A stretch of 64,000 nt of DNA from Cepaea nemoralis (GCA_014155875.1 JACEFZ010015032.1:381501-445500); one strand, 5' to 3'. Numbered from the stretch's first letter, positions 45,808 through 56,940 are shown. The notes: a model not told the origin generated them from the letters alone. Numbers and translations are program-made.

Positions 45808-45959
45808 GTAAGGGATGTGTTCGTTTACTGACATGTTTGTTTGATTGTTTTGTTAATGTTTAACGGTGAACTCTTTCGTTCCCTGAAGGTCACAGATGCT
45901 GCCTAATAAGAGAAATAATGATAATGACGTAAATGTATTTAACTTAGGGCAAACAAACA

Positions 45960-46530
45960 CATGTTGTTTTAAAACAAAAGCCAGATGGAGGAATAATAAG
46001 ATCACATAATTTCTGTAGTTGGTGACACCTGTCACAAGATTGTTTGCAATTTGTATTTGGTGACTTGGTCACAGATGGAGAAATAAGATCACATATTTCC
46101 TTTAGTTGCTGACTTTAGTCACATGTGAAGAAATAAGACGACGACATACATTCTGTCACAGATGGAGAAACAAGATCACATACATTCTGTGCTTGATGAC
46201 TTCTGTCACAAGATTGCATGCTATTTGTATTTGGGGACTTTAGTCACAGATAGAGAAATAAGATCACATACATTCTTTAGTTGCTGACTTCTGTCACACG
46301 TGAAGAAATAAGACGACGACAAACATTCTGTGCTTGATGACTTCTGTCACAGATGGAGAAACAAGATCACATACATTCTGTGGTTGAAGACTTCTGTCAC
46401 AGATGGAGAAACAAGATCACGTACATTCTGTGCTTGAAGACTTCTGTCACAGGTGGAGAAACAAGATCACGTACATTCTGTGGTTGAAGACTTCTGTCAC
46501 AGATGGAAAAACAAGATCACATACTCTCTT
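45960..46530. repeat. Short version of the 50-bp array
   Basis: This is the counterpart of the 8-kb array at 17935-26030. The same older border units come first, then only about four to six standard units (with GTGCTTGATG, GTGGTTGAAG and CACAGGTGG variants), then the same ACATACTCTCTTTAGTTAAT exit. The intron is 0.83 kb here against 9.2 kb in gene 1. Confidence 0.92.
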
Positions 46531-46641
46531 TAGTTAATCTGGATGTATCCTGACTAGTGTATTAGCAATATTGTGTCCAGTAGAAGTTATTAACGTTGCA
46601 TTAGTTGTACTGATTAGATTTTGTTGTTTGTCCTGGTTTAG

Positions 46642-46977
46642 GCACAAGCCAGAACAGCCAGAGACTGGGACGATGTGCTGACCTTATCCAGAAGAGTTTG
46701 CAGAGACTTCTGTCAGCATCATCTTATTCCTACACAGCATCATCTTTGATCTCGTCTGTGTTATCTCCAGCTTTAAACCATCACTCAAAGGGAGCTCCAG
46801 GCTCTTCCGTTTCACCTTCATCATTTTCTTCATCATCAACAGCTTCAAGAGACACAGGATCAGTGTCATCAGTATCTTCCCTAAGTGATGACTCTATGTC
46901 AGTTACTGCTTCCAGTAATTCATCTTCCAACAGCACAGAGTCAGACCTGACTGATGTCACGCTTCTATCAGAGTCAC
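46642..46977 (+). pseudogene. Truncated copy of gene 1 terminal exon g
   Basis: It is identical to 26146-26481 as far as I can read it, including the acceptor and the Ser-rich linker. At GAGTCAC (46971-46977) it breaks into antisense LINE sequence. The frame continues for a further 11 codons (LLRLNNFPSMR) to a stop at 47010-47012. The final helix and basic tail of gene 1 are missing. Confidence 0.88.
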
Positions 46978-47178
46978 TTCTGAGATTGAACAACTTTCCA
47001 TCCATGCGGTAGTTGATGTCTATTCCAGTGTTGCTGTTTTCGAAGGCATTCGTCAGCATAGCTGAAATCATGATGCTGAATAGTGTTTGTGCCACGGCAT
47101 AGCATTGCTTCACTCCATTGATGACAGGGAAGGGCTCAGACAGCTCACCATTTTCCTGCACTCTTGCCTGCATCAATC
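46978..47178 (-). pseudogene. Family alpha LINE segment, second copy
   Basis: This is a near-identical copy of 42118-42312, starting at TTCTGAGATTGAACAACTTT and running into the RTE 3' tail exactly as at 42312. The shared alpha-RTE junction shows that this is a duplicate of the locus, not a new insertion. Confidence 0.88.
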
Positions 47179-48649
47179 AATCATGTGCCATGTCGGAAAA
47201 CGTTAGCGGTCATGACTCGCCATTTCACTTGATCACCAGAGTCGTGGATCAGCTCAGTGTTCCTGTCTCGTCCATGCCATGTGGCCAAGCCATCCAGGTA
47301 TTTTCCTCTCGGTCTTCCTCTTGGTCTGTTCCCCTCGATCTTGGCAGTTTTCACTAAGTTCTCCAATCCATTCCTTCTAATAACATGTCAAAAAATTGTT
47401 GACTGTCTTCGTCTAATTTCTCTAATCAATTTACGTTTTTCATTTGTCTCCTGTAGTACTTGGTCATTGGTTTTTCAATCTGTCCATGGTATTCTTTGCA
47501 TTTTCCTCAGAAACCACATTTCTGCAGCCATCAGATGTTTTTCCGCCTGACTGCACATTGTCCAAGTATCACATCCATACAAAAGAACAGGCTCTATGTA
47601 TCCCCTCAACACTCTTTTTCTCGTTTCAATTGACATCTTTTTACTGGTCAGAATGTTTTTCATCTTGCTAAAGGCTACTTTCGCCATGGCGATTCTTGTT
47701 CTAATCTCTTCAAGGCATCTCCCATCAGATGTTATAACTGTTCCAAGATAATTGTACCGATTCACTTGTTGAAGAATATTTCCATTTACTTGTATATTAC
47801 ATTGTGGCACTTCTTCCTTCCTACTGACGACCATAACCTGAGTCTTTTTACAATTTAATTCTAACCCCAGTTGCTCACTGTGTACAACAACCGGATCTAC
47901 TAATTGTTGCAGATCCTGTGCATTGTCTGCAATCAATACTGTATCATCTGCATATCTAATGTTATTGATGTTTCGTCCTCCATTGCTGATTCCAATTATA
48001 TCTTCTACATTTCTGAAAATATTTTCACTGTATAGGAAAAAAAGATCTGGAGACATTACACATCCCTGTCTAACACCTCTCTTAATAGGTTGATATTGTC
48101 CCACTTCATTATCACTCCTTATGGCAGCTTATTGTTTCCAATATATGTTTTTTTTATAAGTCTAATGTCTTTCCTATCAATTTGTAGATCTGCAAGCATA
48201 TCCACCATGTTGACATGTCTAACTCTATCAAAAGCCTTTGTGTAGTCAATAAAGCAAAGATATATATCCTTGTTTACTTCTATAGCACGTTCAATAACTG
48301 TTCGCAGCATATACACAGCATTTATTGTACCCTTTCCTTCTACAAACCCACATTGTTCTTCCCCTATTTCAGGTTGTATTTTCTTCCTCACTCTTTGCAT
48401 TATAATTCGTAACAAAATCTTTGTGATGTGACTCATTATACTAATTGTTCTATGATGATCACAATCCAAGGCTCCTGATTTCTTTGGGATTGCAATAAAT
48501 GCAGAGTTACATAATTCAGAAGGTATATCTTCAGTATCATATAATGTGTTTAGCAGTCTGGTGACATGCTCTAGTCCAAATTCTTCTAAAGCTTTAATCA
48601 TTTCTGTTGTGATGTTATCTGCACCGGGGGCCTTGCCAGCTTTCATATG

Positions 48650-50414
48650 AATAGAATAGTAAATCAGAAAGAATCTCCTTTTTTGAGGTGGAAATCGCTA
48701 TTTCACCTCAAAGGGTGATAACTCCTTGTTTTTTTGTTTTTCTTTAAAAAGTTGGTGTGGTAGTCAAGTGTTCAAGTGATCCCTTAAATTGTAGGTACGT
48801 ATAGTATACAACATAAATGTACAACATAAAACAATAACAACACCAACAAAGAAAACAAATGAGTCAAGTAAGGTATATAATGTCAGAGCCTAACATGGTA
48901 TAGCTATGCAGCAACATCGTTACGACACCCGGCGGACAAGAATTGTCGGCTGGCAAGATTGTTACCTGACACGCGACCAGCGGTCAGGCTGACGACAGAC
49001 GCACGCAGGCCACGTGACACCACTAGAGGCAGTGGGCAGTTGGCGTGCTAGCCTCAGACCGAGCTGGGACTTCAGACTGGAAGGACATGTGTGATGAAAG
49101 CAAGGCGTTTGTGTGGATCTCTGTGGTTGAAAGCCGAACGACTGATATCTTGAGCGTCAGACCTATGAGCTGTATTGTGGTTGTGAGCGTCGTGAGTTAT
49201 ATATTGTAGATTGTTGTAATTATCGTTCTGTATTTAATGTGGCAATAAATCCATAGAACGTTATGTCGTTGTGTCTTACGTCGAATCACGTTATACTTGT
49301 ACTGTCTCACACGTGTTAGCTAATGAGCCAAATATAAGATCCTGACACGTGTGGACGTGGGTTGCTCGTCCTTGTTTAAGAACCTAATATATGTAGACGT
49401 GTGTTGCTCGTCTTTGTTATCTAAAACTATAATTCTTGAACTTGTAAAATTTGTCAAGGTTATAGTGATGTAAATGTGATCGTAAAAGTCTCATTGTGAT
49501 CCATTACTACATTGTTTAAATATGTTTAAAACCATTAGTAAATGTGCAGTACATATTGTTTGATCCTGTAAACGTGTAAAACATTTGTGATTTGTGAAAC
49601 TTGTCACCGTTTGACCTTGTCGACATTGTGATTTTGTCGCCATTTTGACCTTGTCGCCATCTTGTAAACTTGATGTCTATGTCCTTACTGAATGTCATCT
49701 TGATGTAAGTGATGTGTCATCAATGTTATTAAGTGTTCAAATACAGATAGATTGTCTTTGTGCATTGAGTTTGTGGAACGCAAAGAGTTTTGGAAAGAGT
49801 GTAACTTCTGTTGAGAAAAACACTGTTGACGACAAATTTACGACATACAATTATACTCGACGCCATCCAAACCTAATCAACACTTAGTGACTTGCAGGCA
49901 CACACCAACAAATAGACACTAACTTATTTTAATAAAGCATGTATAGACAAAGTTATAATTTTTTTCTTTTTGGCGGGGAAGTGTGGGAAAATCTGGAAGG
50001 TAGTATCGGGAAGTTATACTTTTTTTTTTTTTGGTCTTCGAAGTGTGGGAAAATCTCGGGCAGGTGTGACGGTGGTCGGTTCATAACAGAAGGAAAAAAA
50101 GTCATTAAGTAATGGGTTGTAAAAACGTTGGTGAGGCCTGTGTTAAAATATTTTGAACTGTTAGCACATTGGCGGTGTACATTAGTAGGAATAGACGGAA
50201 TAGTTGCGGTGGCGATAGTAGTAATAGTGGGTATGGTTTAGTGAAATTAGTTGATAAGGGGTGGTTATTAGTGCTACGTAGAGGGTCGTAGTGGCTTATT
50301 CACTATCATCACACGTGTTACAAATGAAACCTTAAAAAGTAAAGTAGTCGGTTGTAATGGATATGGTGTAGTTTCACCTCAAAAAAGGAGATGTTTTCTG
50401 ATTTACTATACTAC
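48650..50414. mobile_element. MITE in RTE copy B, split by an LTR fragment
   Basis: It has the same element, position and TCATATG flanks (48643-48649 and 50415-50421) as the MITE in copy A, so it was present before the locus was duplicated. It is longer by about 1.04 kb because of the insertion at 48881-49925. Confidence 0.85.
48881..49925 (+). mobile_element. LTR-retrotransposon fragment (one LTR plus leader)
   Basis: Bases 48881-49347 start TGTCAGAGCC and end GATCCTGACA, a 467-bp LTR with perfect 6-bp inverted ends (TGTCAG/CTGACA) and an AATAAA signal near 49243. Four bases on, TGGACGTGGGTTGCTCGTCC may be the primer-binding site, but I cannot match it to a tRNA. A related copy of that stretch follows about 55 bases later. 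About 570 bp of leader-like sequence continue to 49925 with an unrecognised 80-codon frame. There is no second LTR. It is absent from the sister MITE, so it arrived after the duplication. Confidence 0.78.
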
Positions 50415-51814
50415 TCATATGCTTAAGAACATTTCGAACCTCTATCTTCAAAATTGGCGGTCCTTCATTATTAAATCTAATATCATACTGTTCCTTTCTG
50501 TTATCATTATAAAGGTTTTTCACATAATCTGTCAATACATGTAGAATCTGATTTTTTTCTATTATGATTTTGCCATCTTTAGTTTTTAGTCAGCCTGTTG
50601 ATGTACTTGTTCTTTTATTAGTAAGTACCTGAATTTTTTTGTGCACTAATTTGGTATTTTGACTGTTGTGTTGTTTTTCAATTTCTAAGCACTTTTCCTC
50701 ACTTTTCCATGCTTCTTTTGCCTCCTTACATAATATTCTGACTTGTCTGTGAATTTATTCATATTTGGCAGGCTTATTTTTGTTGAGTCTTCTTGTTTCC
50801 ATTAGGTGTAAAATTTCTTCAGTCATCCATTTCTTACGACCCACCTTCTTTAATTTTGGAATAGTTGCTTCTGCAGCCAAACTGACTGAATTCAACTTTT
50901 CCCATTGATCATTGACATCCTGGAATAATATCGCTAGATCAGACAATATATCAAATTTTGTTCTGTACTTCTATGTTGAATTTGGTTTGTATTTCCTTGT
51001 CATTACTCAATGTACACAAATCATTTTAGTGTTTCCTGTTATATACTTGACTTTCTTCAACTTTATCCTCAATGTTCCTGTAAGTAGTCTGTGGTCACTA
51101 TAACAATCCGCACTGGGAATTGTTTTTGCTATTGTTAGTGCATTTCTAAATCTTCTGCTAATCAGAATTTAGTCAAATGGTTTCTGATCCTGCTGTCAGG
51201 ACTCCTCCATGTCCATAATCTTCTAGGTTGTTGCTTAAACCAGGTGTTTCCTACAATCATTTCCTGTTCTTTTGCCCACTCTACAATTATGTATCCTCTT
51301 TTATTTCTCTCTCCTAAACCATAGTTTCCTACTTTGTATCTATCACTTTGATTTCCTACTTTTGCATTGAAGTCTCCTATTATGGTGTTTATTTCTGATT
51401 TTTTACATTTCTTTAAGGCAGACTCTGTGTCATTATAAAATTCCTCTACACTATCTTCACTGGATTCTCCTGTTGGGGCATATACTTGAATAACATTTAT
51501 GCTAAAAGGTCTGCCACTCAATTTAACTAGTAGAACTCTGTCCGACACGGCCCAATAGCCTTGAACAGATTATGATGTTTTCCGGTCCAAATTAATTGCC
51601 ACTCCCCTTTGTCGATCTTCACCTCCAGAATAAATAATCTTAAAATCTTCATCTATCTTGATGCCTGCTCCTGTCCATCTCGTTTCGCGCATCCCTAAAA
51701 TATTAATTTTTTTTTTTCTCTTTGTATTTCTTGTTTTATGTTCTCTAATTTTTCGTCGTCGTTTAACGTCCTAACGTTTCATGTTGCTAATTTTAATGTC
51801 TCTGTCATTTATGA

Positions 51815-53616
51815 GGGGTTCCAGAGTAGACAGGAAACGATGGCGGCAGCGGTTGATCTCGAGGATGCGTACAACAGAGTTCGCTATGATATTTTGATGA
51901 CCGGCACTGATGGAGATGGGGGTAAATCCCTGGTTGGTGAAATGGATAGCAGCCGTCCTGCATTCTCGTCGGGTTGCTCTCCGTCTGGGTGCATGGACCT
52001 CAGAGCCACATATTTTAACCCCGGGACTGCCACAGAGATCCGCAATCTCACCGGTGCTCTTTTTAACGTGTATACGAGCAAGACTGAAAACCTAGAAGCA
52101 CCAGGGGTTGGAAGGATACTAACATTTGTAGATGATATTCTTGCATATAGGCAGGGGAGAGATAGGGAGCAAACAGCCCAGGAGCTACAGGCGACAGTAG
52201 ACAAAATGATTGACAGTTGCACTGAAATGAGTGCTGTCATCAACCCGGAAAAGGCAGCTGTTGTTTGGTGCTCTCTGGATAACAGGATTGTGAGTGCTGA
52301 TGTCCCAAGCCTCACGATAGATGGCAGAAGCGTCAACAGAGAGAACAAACTGAAGTATCTGGGAATCGTGACAAGAACTCAAAAGGGACTCAATGCACTT
52401 AAAACTATGGCTGCAATGGACATAGAGCAGAGATTGCTTTTCACACTATACCAGCACTTGATCCTCTCAGTAATTGATTATGGACTAGGACTGCTCAGTC
52501 TCAAAGTGTCAATTTGTGAAATTAGAGCGCATACAGAACGAGGCTATGCGGGTCATTCTGGGATGCACCAGGGACACCCCAGTCGTGTGCATGCGTTACA
52601 TCCTTGGTTTGCCGACTGTTGCTGGTAGGCTCAAAGTGATGCAGGCGAAGGCATACCTCAGAGTAGCTGCTGACACAGATCACCCATTGCTTGAGGCGCT
52701 GGACGTAGTTAAGGGTCAGCGACTGGTAAGAGGGAAATCATGGATGGCTCAGGCGGAGGATAAGATCAGACAGGTGTGCATCTTGGAGAACATTAGGCGA
52801 GGAGAGGAGTGGGTCAGAGTGCCAGCGGAGCAGTCAGACTTGTGCAGAGTTATAATCACATTGAGCCGGGAGTGCAAGGAGTGGCCAGCAGGGGCCACGG
52901 AAGTGGAAATCCAGCAACTAATTCAGGATAATGCTCGCCCGGGTGATGTGATTATATACACAGATGGTTCGGTGTTGAGAGGCAGGAGAAGTGCCTGGGG
53001 ATTCTTAGCAAAAGCTAATGGTCGCCGTTTGGTGCAGGAGAGCCTGGCATATGATACCACAACATCTAGCTTAAGAATGGAGGTGGAGGCGGTCAGTGCA
53101 GCTTTCCGCTGGATGGAGAATACGATACACACACATCGTGATTGTAACTGACTCAGAAAGCATGCTGAGTATGGTGAGGACAGGCAAGCTTCGTGCAGAG
53201 TGGCTTGCTTCGCTTCGGAAGTCACGGGTGACAAGCATCGTCTGGATCTTTTCTCCGGGGCATGCTGGTGTGCTGGGGAATGAACAGGCGGACAGATTGG
53301 CTGGCTCTGCAAAACTTGGTGGAGTATTGATGCATGATAAGGAAGACGTGGTTGCGGCCTTGTGGGAGCACGTGTACACCTCGGAGGAGCAAATGGATCA
53401 CCATGGTCTGGCAAGAATGTGACAGCGAGGGGTGACGAGGGGATCTGGCCGACGATCGACGCTCAGAGGAAAGGCGAGACGGACATATAATCAGATTGCT
53501 ACTGGTACTATTAGTGTTGGAACTCTTCGCTGGCTGCTGAGGATGGGGACGGAGCGCTTATGGGAATGCCCCGAATGCTGTGATGTCGGTTCTTAAATCA
53601 ATCAATCAATCAATCA
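51815..53616 (+). pseudogene. RNase H-bearing LINE, 5'-truncated
   Basis: On the + strand, the RT starts at motif A (DLEDAYNRV, about 51858), followed by GLPQ-type motif B in another frame and FVDDILAY as motif C. The C-terminal part includes IQNEAMRVILGCTRDTPVV. The RNase H domain has YTDGS, RMEVEAV, VTDSESM and GHAGVLGNEQADRLAG. The end is a CPECCDV-like cysteine motif and a (AATC)n tail (53596-53616). At least three frameshifts (near 51900, 52060 and 53140) and one short frame change near 52500 break it. The - strand fragment at 37264 and the remnant at 13835 are relatives. Confidence 0.85.
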
Positions 53617-54075
53617 TTCAAGCGTATCATTAGTGGGGACATGAAGAAGGCAGTTGATGGCTTCGTCATCGACGGAGGTGGTTGCATTTAAGATGTTGCT
53701 GAAATACTCTGCCCACCTTTGGAATATTTCTTTTTTCTTATCGGTGACCAATGTTCCCCCGTCTGCACTAAGGAGGGGAACTATGCTTGGGAATGTAGCA
53801 CCATAGACCGCTTTCAGTGGGTCGTAGAAGTTTTTCATATCATGTCTGTCAGCAAAGCCTTGAATCTCATCAGCTTTGTTGCTCAGCCAGGAGTCCCACA
53901 TGTGCCGAAGTTTTTGCTGCACTACTCTCCGGATGTTATTGAAGGCATATTTTTAATGTTGACTTTGCCTTGTGGAGAAGGTGTTTCTCGGCCAGCAATT
54001 GGTTGATTTTTTTCGGAATTTTCATCAAACCAGTCTTTATGCTTCCGGGTGGCTGTAGATTGTGTCCTTTAGGAC
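53617..54075 (-). pseudogene. LINE (family alpha), endonuclease-RT linker segment
   Basis: A 102-codon - strand frame with FADRHDMKNFYDPLKAVYGA, LLSADGGTLVTDKKKEI and RWAEYFSNILN matches the linker between endonuclease and RT in family alpha. It may be the upstream part of the element whose RT lies at 42022-42312, displaced by the RTE and RNase H LINE insertions. About 180 residues would be missing between them, so this link is inference. Confidence 0.65.
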
Positions 54076-54140
54076 TCTCCACTCCTACATGCTAGTTTCC
54101 TACATGCGGCAGGTATGTAGGTGGGAAAATCGCCCCACTG

Positions 54141-54313
54141 ACTTTTTTGTGTGTGCATATCCTTTACAGGACATCGCTGTCAACACCAGCATCTTTCAGC
54201 TGTATGTTGATCTCTTGGCAAGATTACGCTCAGTAGTTTGCCATTGCTTTCTGAGCGGCCGGCTCACATACCCTGTAAGTTACCGATGCGATTCGAACCA
54301 CTGACTACGAAAT
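54141..54313 (-). mobile_element. SINE copy of the GCATATCC family, short form
   Basis: It contains GCATATCCTTTACAGGACAT, CAACACCAGCATCTTTCAGC, GGCAAGATTACGCTCAGTAG and GCGGCCGGCTCACATACC, and ends with CGATTCGAACCACTGAC. The last stretch gives GGTTCGAATCG on the - strand, a good B box. The copy at 62109 is its closest relative. Confidence 0.7.
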
Positions 54314-55400
54314 AGAATATTCCTTGACTAGCAAATCCATAAAGTGGAAAGTTTCAATCGAAAGCTCATTGTGTGGATGTCATAAAATGCCACAATCTGC
54401 AGAATGCATTCTTCTGGTCTCGGAAGGAACAGCCTGTGGTTACATGAAGTCTCAATATACCGAAGTGAGTCTAAGCAGCCATGTGCAGGGCGTGCCGATT
54501 CCTTGGGTGAGCCCAGTACCAGAGCACTTTGTGTCGGCTCTGCAATTATGGAAACCTCCTTGCTTGGTGGGAAATGCCATTGATCTGCCCCTGCCTTCCC
54601 CTGAGGGCAGGCCGGCATGGGTTTGGCTGTTCTAGATAGGCCAGCTGGGGGACCTCGTGTAGATGGAGGGATGAAGATGACACCGCAACACTGAGAGGGG
54701 TGGAATGTCCTACTAAACACAAGGAAAGGTTAACCCAGTCAAAAAACGCCCGAATAGGTCGGATGTGTCGGCCGAAATGTGCAAAGACTGCAGCTCTGTT
54801 TTAAATAGGCACAACCTATTTACCCCAAAAGACACATTTTGAACAAATGGTGAAGAAGACGAAATACTAGCTATGTCTGAATGAGTGCGAAATAATGTCA
54901 GCATGTGTGTTATTTGAATAAAATGAAAAACAAATATTCGATATGATTAAATTATAAATGACATATGTAATCTATCTATGGACCGCTGTGTGAACTGAAA
55001 AAGACAGTTCAATTCATACAAGAGACAGCATTGCAGTTATAGACATATTTCAATCGAACGAAAGAAGAAGAAGACATATGTAGTGTCGATATCAATTCAT
55101 CTGACATAATGTGCAATTTCTAGCTAAATTAAATCAGATAGATATATCATTAAAGTATACATGCCACCTTTGTATTTTGAATATGAATTTATCTGGCATA
55201 GTGTGCCAAGTTCGAGTTAACCTACAACAGCTAGATTATATGGTGTAAATGATATTATGAGTATAGTCTGTATCAGTTCATCAAATATAATGTGCCATGT
55301 TGAGATACACCGTTGTGGTAGCCGATCTGTTGTTACTTTCTATGATGTTTCTCGTGCTGCCAGCCGATATGTAGGGACGCTATGTAACCCCACTTAGATG
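54313..55400. other. Intergenic stretch downstream of the LRR gene
   Basis: Bases 54328-54720 hold a 130-codon - strand frame with a CGVIFIPPSTRGPP-like start of the kind seen near LINE 5' ends, but no motif confirms it. From 54900 to 55400 the sequence is AT-rich 3' flank of the LRR exon. I see no polyadenylation signal I would trust. Confidence 0.4.
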
Positions 55401-55404
55401 TTCT

Positions 55405-56676
55405 TTAGTTCACTGGGCAGCCCGGACTCAGGGTCGTGAAGAAGACATAAATACTGGTCTGCCCACAATCTCCCGGTATGGACCAAACAGACTTTGATGC
55501 CACCCAGTGTTCCAACCCCTTCTCCATGCACGTGCAGACAAGGTAGCGACTGCCAGAGACATCAAGCGTGACCAGTTGTGTCAGGGCAACCAAGGTCAGC
55601 GGTAGACGGGTCAGGAGACTGTTTTGCATGCTCAGGTACGTCAGGTTGACTAAATTATTGAAAGCAGAAAGGGAAATTCTCGAGAGGGGATTATAATCAA
55701 GAGTCAATGACTCTATACTAGAATCTGGTGGGAAGCTCTTGTCCGTCAGTTCTGTGACAAGGTTCTTGTCGAGCTCTACATATCTTATGTAAGAAGTGAA
55801 ATCTGTGTCCCTGATCGCCGTGACGCGATTTGAGGACAGAGATAAAGTAGGCACAAACTGTAAAGACAATATGAAACTTGGAATTGAAGAAAACAAGTTG
55901 AATGTCAGATCAAGATTAGATATGTTTACAGGAAAAGTTACGACGTTTGATTCACTTAACATGTTGTTAGAAACATCTAGAATGTCAACGTGCGTCAATA
56001 AGTTCAATTCTGGTATAGACGTCAGTAGGTTGCCATGCAAGTCAACCGATGTAACTGAATTTGCAAAAGGAAGCAATACCTGACTTATATGTGTGGAGTT
56101 TGACAGCTTGTTCCCAGCTAATGATATAGACGTCAGCAAACTTGACTTCGGAAGCCATGCGATTTCTGATATGAGGTTGCCACTTATGTCTAGTGATTGC
56201 AAAGTCGTAACTCGAGATAGAGCCTTGGGCACCGCCGGTAGCTTATTGTTGTACAAAGACAGACCTGTTAATCCCCCCATCCCGTCGAAGGCATCATCAG
56301 GGATGGAAGACACCAAGCTGCCACCAAAACTAAGTTGAGTTACATTGGTAAAAGAGTTCATCCAGGAAGGCCAAATGCTTAGCCCAACACCGGAGAGAAA
56401 AAACGACGTCACTCGCGGGCCAATGCCGGCCATAACGTCAGAGTTCCAATCCTGAATGTGTGTGTCGGCGATGCTTAAATAGTTGAGTTCTTGTAGGTGA
56501 AGCAAGGCATCTGGGATCCTGGTCAGGTTACACCCGGTTAGTGACATGCTGTTTAGGGTAGCTGCTGAATCATCGAAGGCATCTTGGGCTATGGACTTGA
56601 TGGGACTGTCCTGTAAGTTGAATTCGGTCAGGTTGGCTGGCAGGACCCCGCCGGGTAGAGCTTCAGCCGTGTTTAG
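55405..56676 (-). CDS. Leucine-rich-repeat protein, terminal exon
   Basis: The - strand acceptor TAATCATCGTCTGCAG is followed by 423 open codons and a stop at 55405. Upstream of the internal Met at 56547 the frame continues in LRR register (ANLTEFNLQDSPIKSIAQDA), so that Met is not the start. About 14 repeats of LxxLxLxxNxL type follow (LTGLSLYNNKLPAVPKAL; LQSLDISGNLISEI; VTSVDLHGNLLTSIPEL). A cysteine cap of LRRCT type ends the protein (YLVCTCMEKGLEHWV, then GDCG and SPGCPVN). No transmembrane segment is present. A secreted or extracellular-matrix LRR protein, or a non-catalytic subunit of the oplophorus-luciferin type, is likely. The signal peptide would be in a missing 5' exon. Confidence 0.85.
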   Translation of the reverse strand, partial: LNTAEALPGGVLPANLTEFNLQDSPIKSIAQDAFDDSAATLNSMSLTGCNLTRIPDALLHLQELNYLSIADTHIQDWNSDVMAGIGPRVTSFFLSGVGLSIWPSWMNSFTNVTQLSFGGSLVSSIPDDAFDGMGGLTGLSLYNNKLPAVPKALSRVTTLQSLDISGNLISEIAWLPKSSLLTSISLAGNKLSNSTHISQVLLPFANSVTSVDLHGNLLTSIPELNLLTHVDILDVSNNMLSESNVVTFPVNISNLDLTFNLFSSIPSFILSLQFVPTLSLSSNRVTAIRDTDFTSYIRYVELDKNLVTELTDKSFPPDSSIESLTLDYNPLSRISLSAFNNLVNLTYLSMQNSLLTRLPLTLVALTQLVTLDVSGSRYLVCTCMEKGLEHWVASKSVWSIPGDCGQTSIYVFFTTLSPGCPVN

Positions 56677-56782
56677 CTGCAGACGATGATTAAAAAATGT
56701 TAGTTGTATATCCTTTATAGGACGTTGCAGTCAACACCAGCATTTTTTTGCTGTTGTGATCTCTAGGCAATTCTATGATAAC
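56647..56782 (-). repeat. Exon-start/acceptor/SINE-tail segment, copy 1 of a local duplication
   Basis: This segment holds the first ~30 bases of the LRR exon, its acceptor, and the adjacent 3' end of a GCATATCC-family SINE (TATATCCTTTATAGGACG). The same arrangement recurs at 57698-57832 with small changes. The SINE poly(A)-side end thus lies only about 20 bases upstream of the acceptor. Confidence 0.85.
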
Positions 56783-56865
56783 AGTTGTCTAAATCCAGAT
56801 CGCAGATCTTTCACGGCAAAAACAAATGTAACACAGAAGTAAGACATGTATGTTAAGCTTGGAGG

Positions 56866-56940
56866 TCAGTGTGGCCGAGAGGAGTAAACCCTTCGCGTGC
56901 TGGCGACTGGGTTGTGGGTTCTGTTCCCTCACCATTCAAA
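56866..56940 (+). mobile_element. tRNA-like sequence (Leu/Ser-type head), degenerate
   Basis: GGTCAGTGTGGCCGAGAGGA strongly resembles the D-arm start of class II tRNAs, and GGTTGTGGGTTCTGTTCCCT resembles their T arm. The arms do not fold properly and the A box lacks expected bases, so it is a SINE head or tRNA pseudogene, not a functional tRNA. Confidence 0.5.

Larger units (their letters stand above)
47178..51800 (-). pseudogene. RTE-type LINE, copy B (nearly full length, interrupted)
   Basis: In - strand order: the endonuclease region, starting near 51790 with broken NVRTLNDDEKLENIK-like text and RETRWTGAG; VIQVYAPTGES and TIIGDFNAKVG (endonuclease motif, 51162-51548); linker (50650-50950); RT with GKAPGADNITTEM, FIDYTKAFDRV and YADDTVLIAD (47475-48646); and the C-terminal part with RPRGRPRGKYLDG down to the (ATTG)n tail. 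It carries the same MITE as copy A, plus an LTR fragment inside that MITE. Several frame breaks make it inactive. Confidence 0.85.

Noticed and set aside
44766..46977. Complete second gene 1
   Set aside because: Only exon f and a truncated exon g are present; exons a-e are not found in the window and the 3' end runs into antisense LINE.
53071..53414. Antisense frames over the RNase H LINE
   Set aside because: They are shadows of the + strand RNase H coding sequence.
56866..56940. Functional tRNA-Leu or tRNA-Ser gene
   Set aside because: The acceptor and anticodon stems cannot be paired convincingly; it fits a degenerate SINE head.
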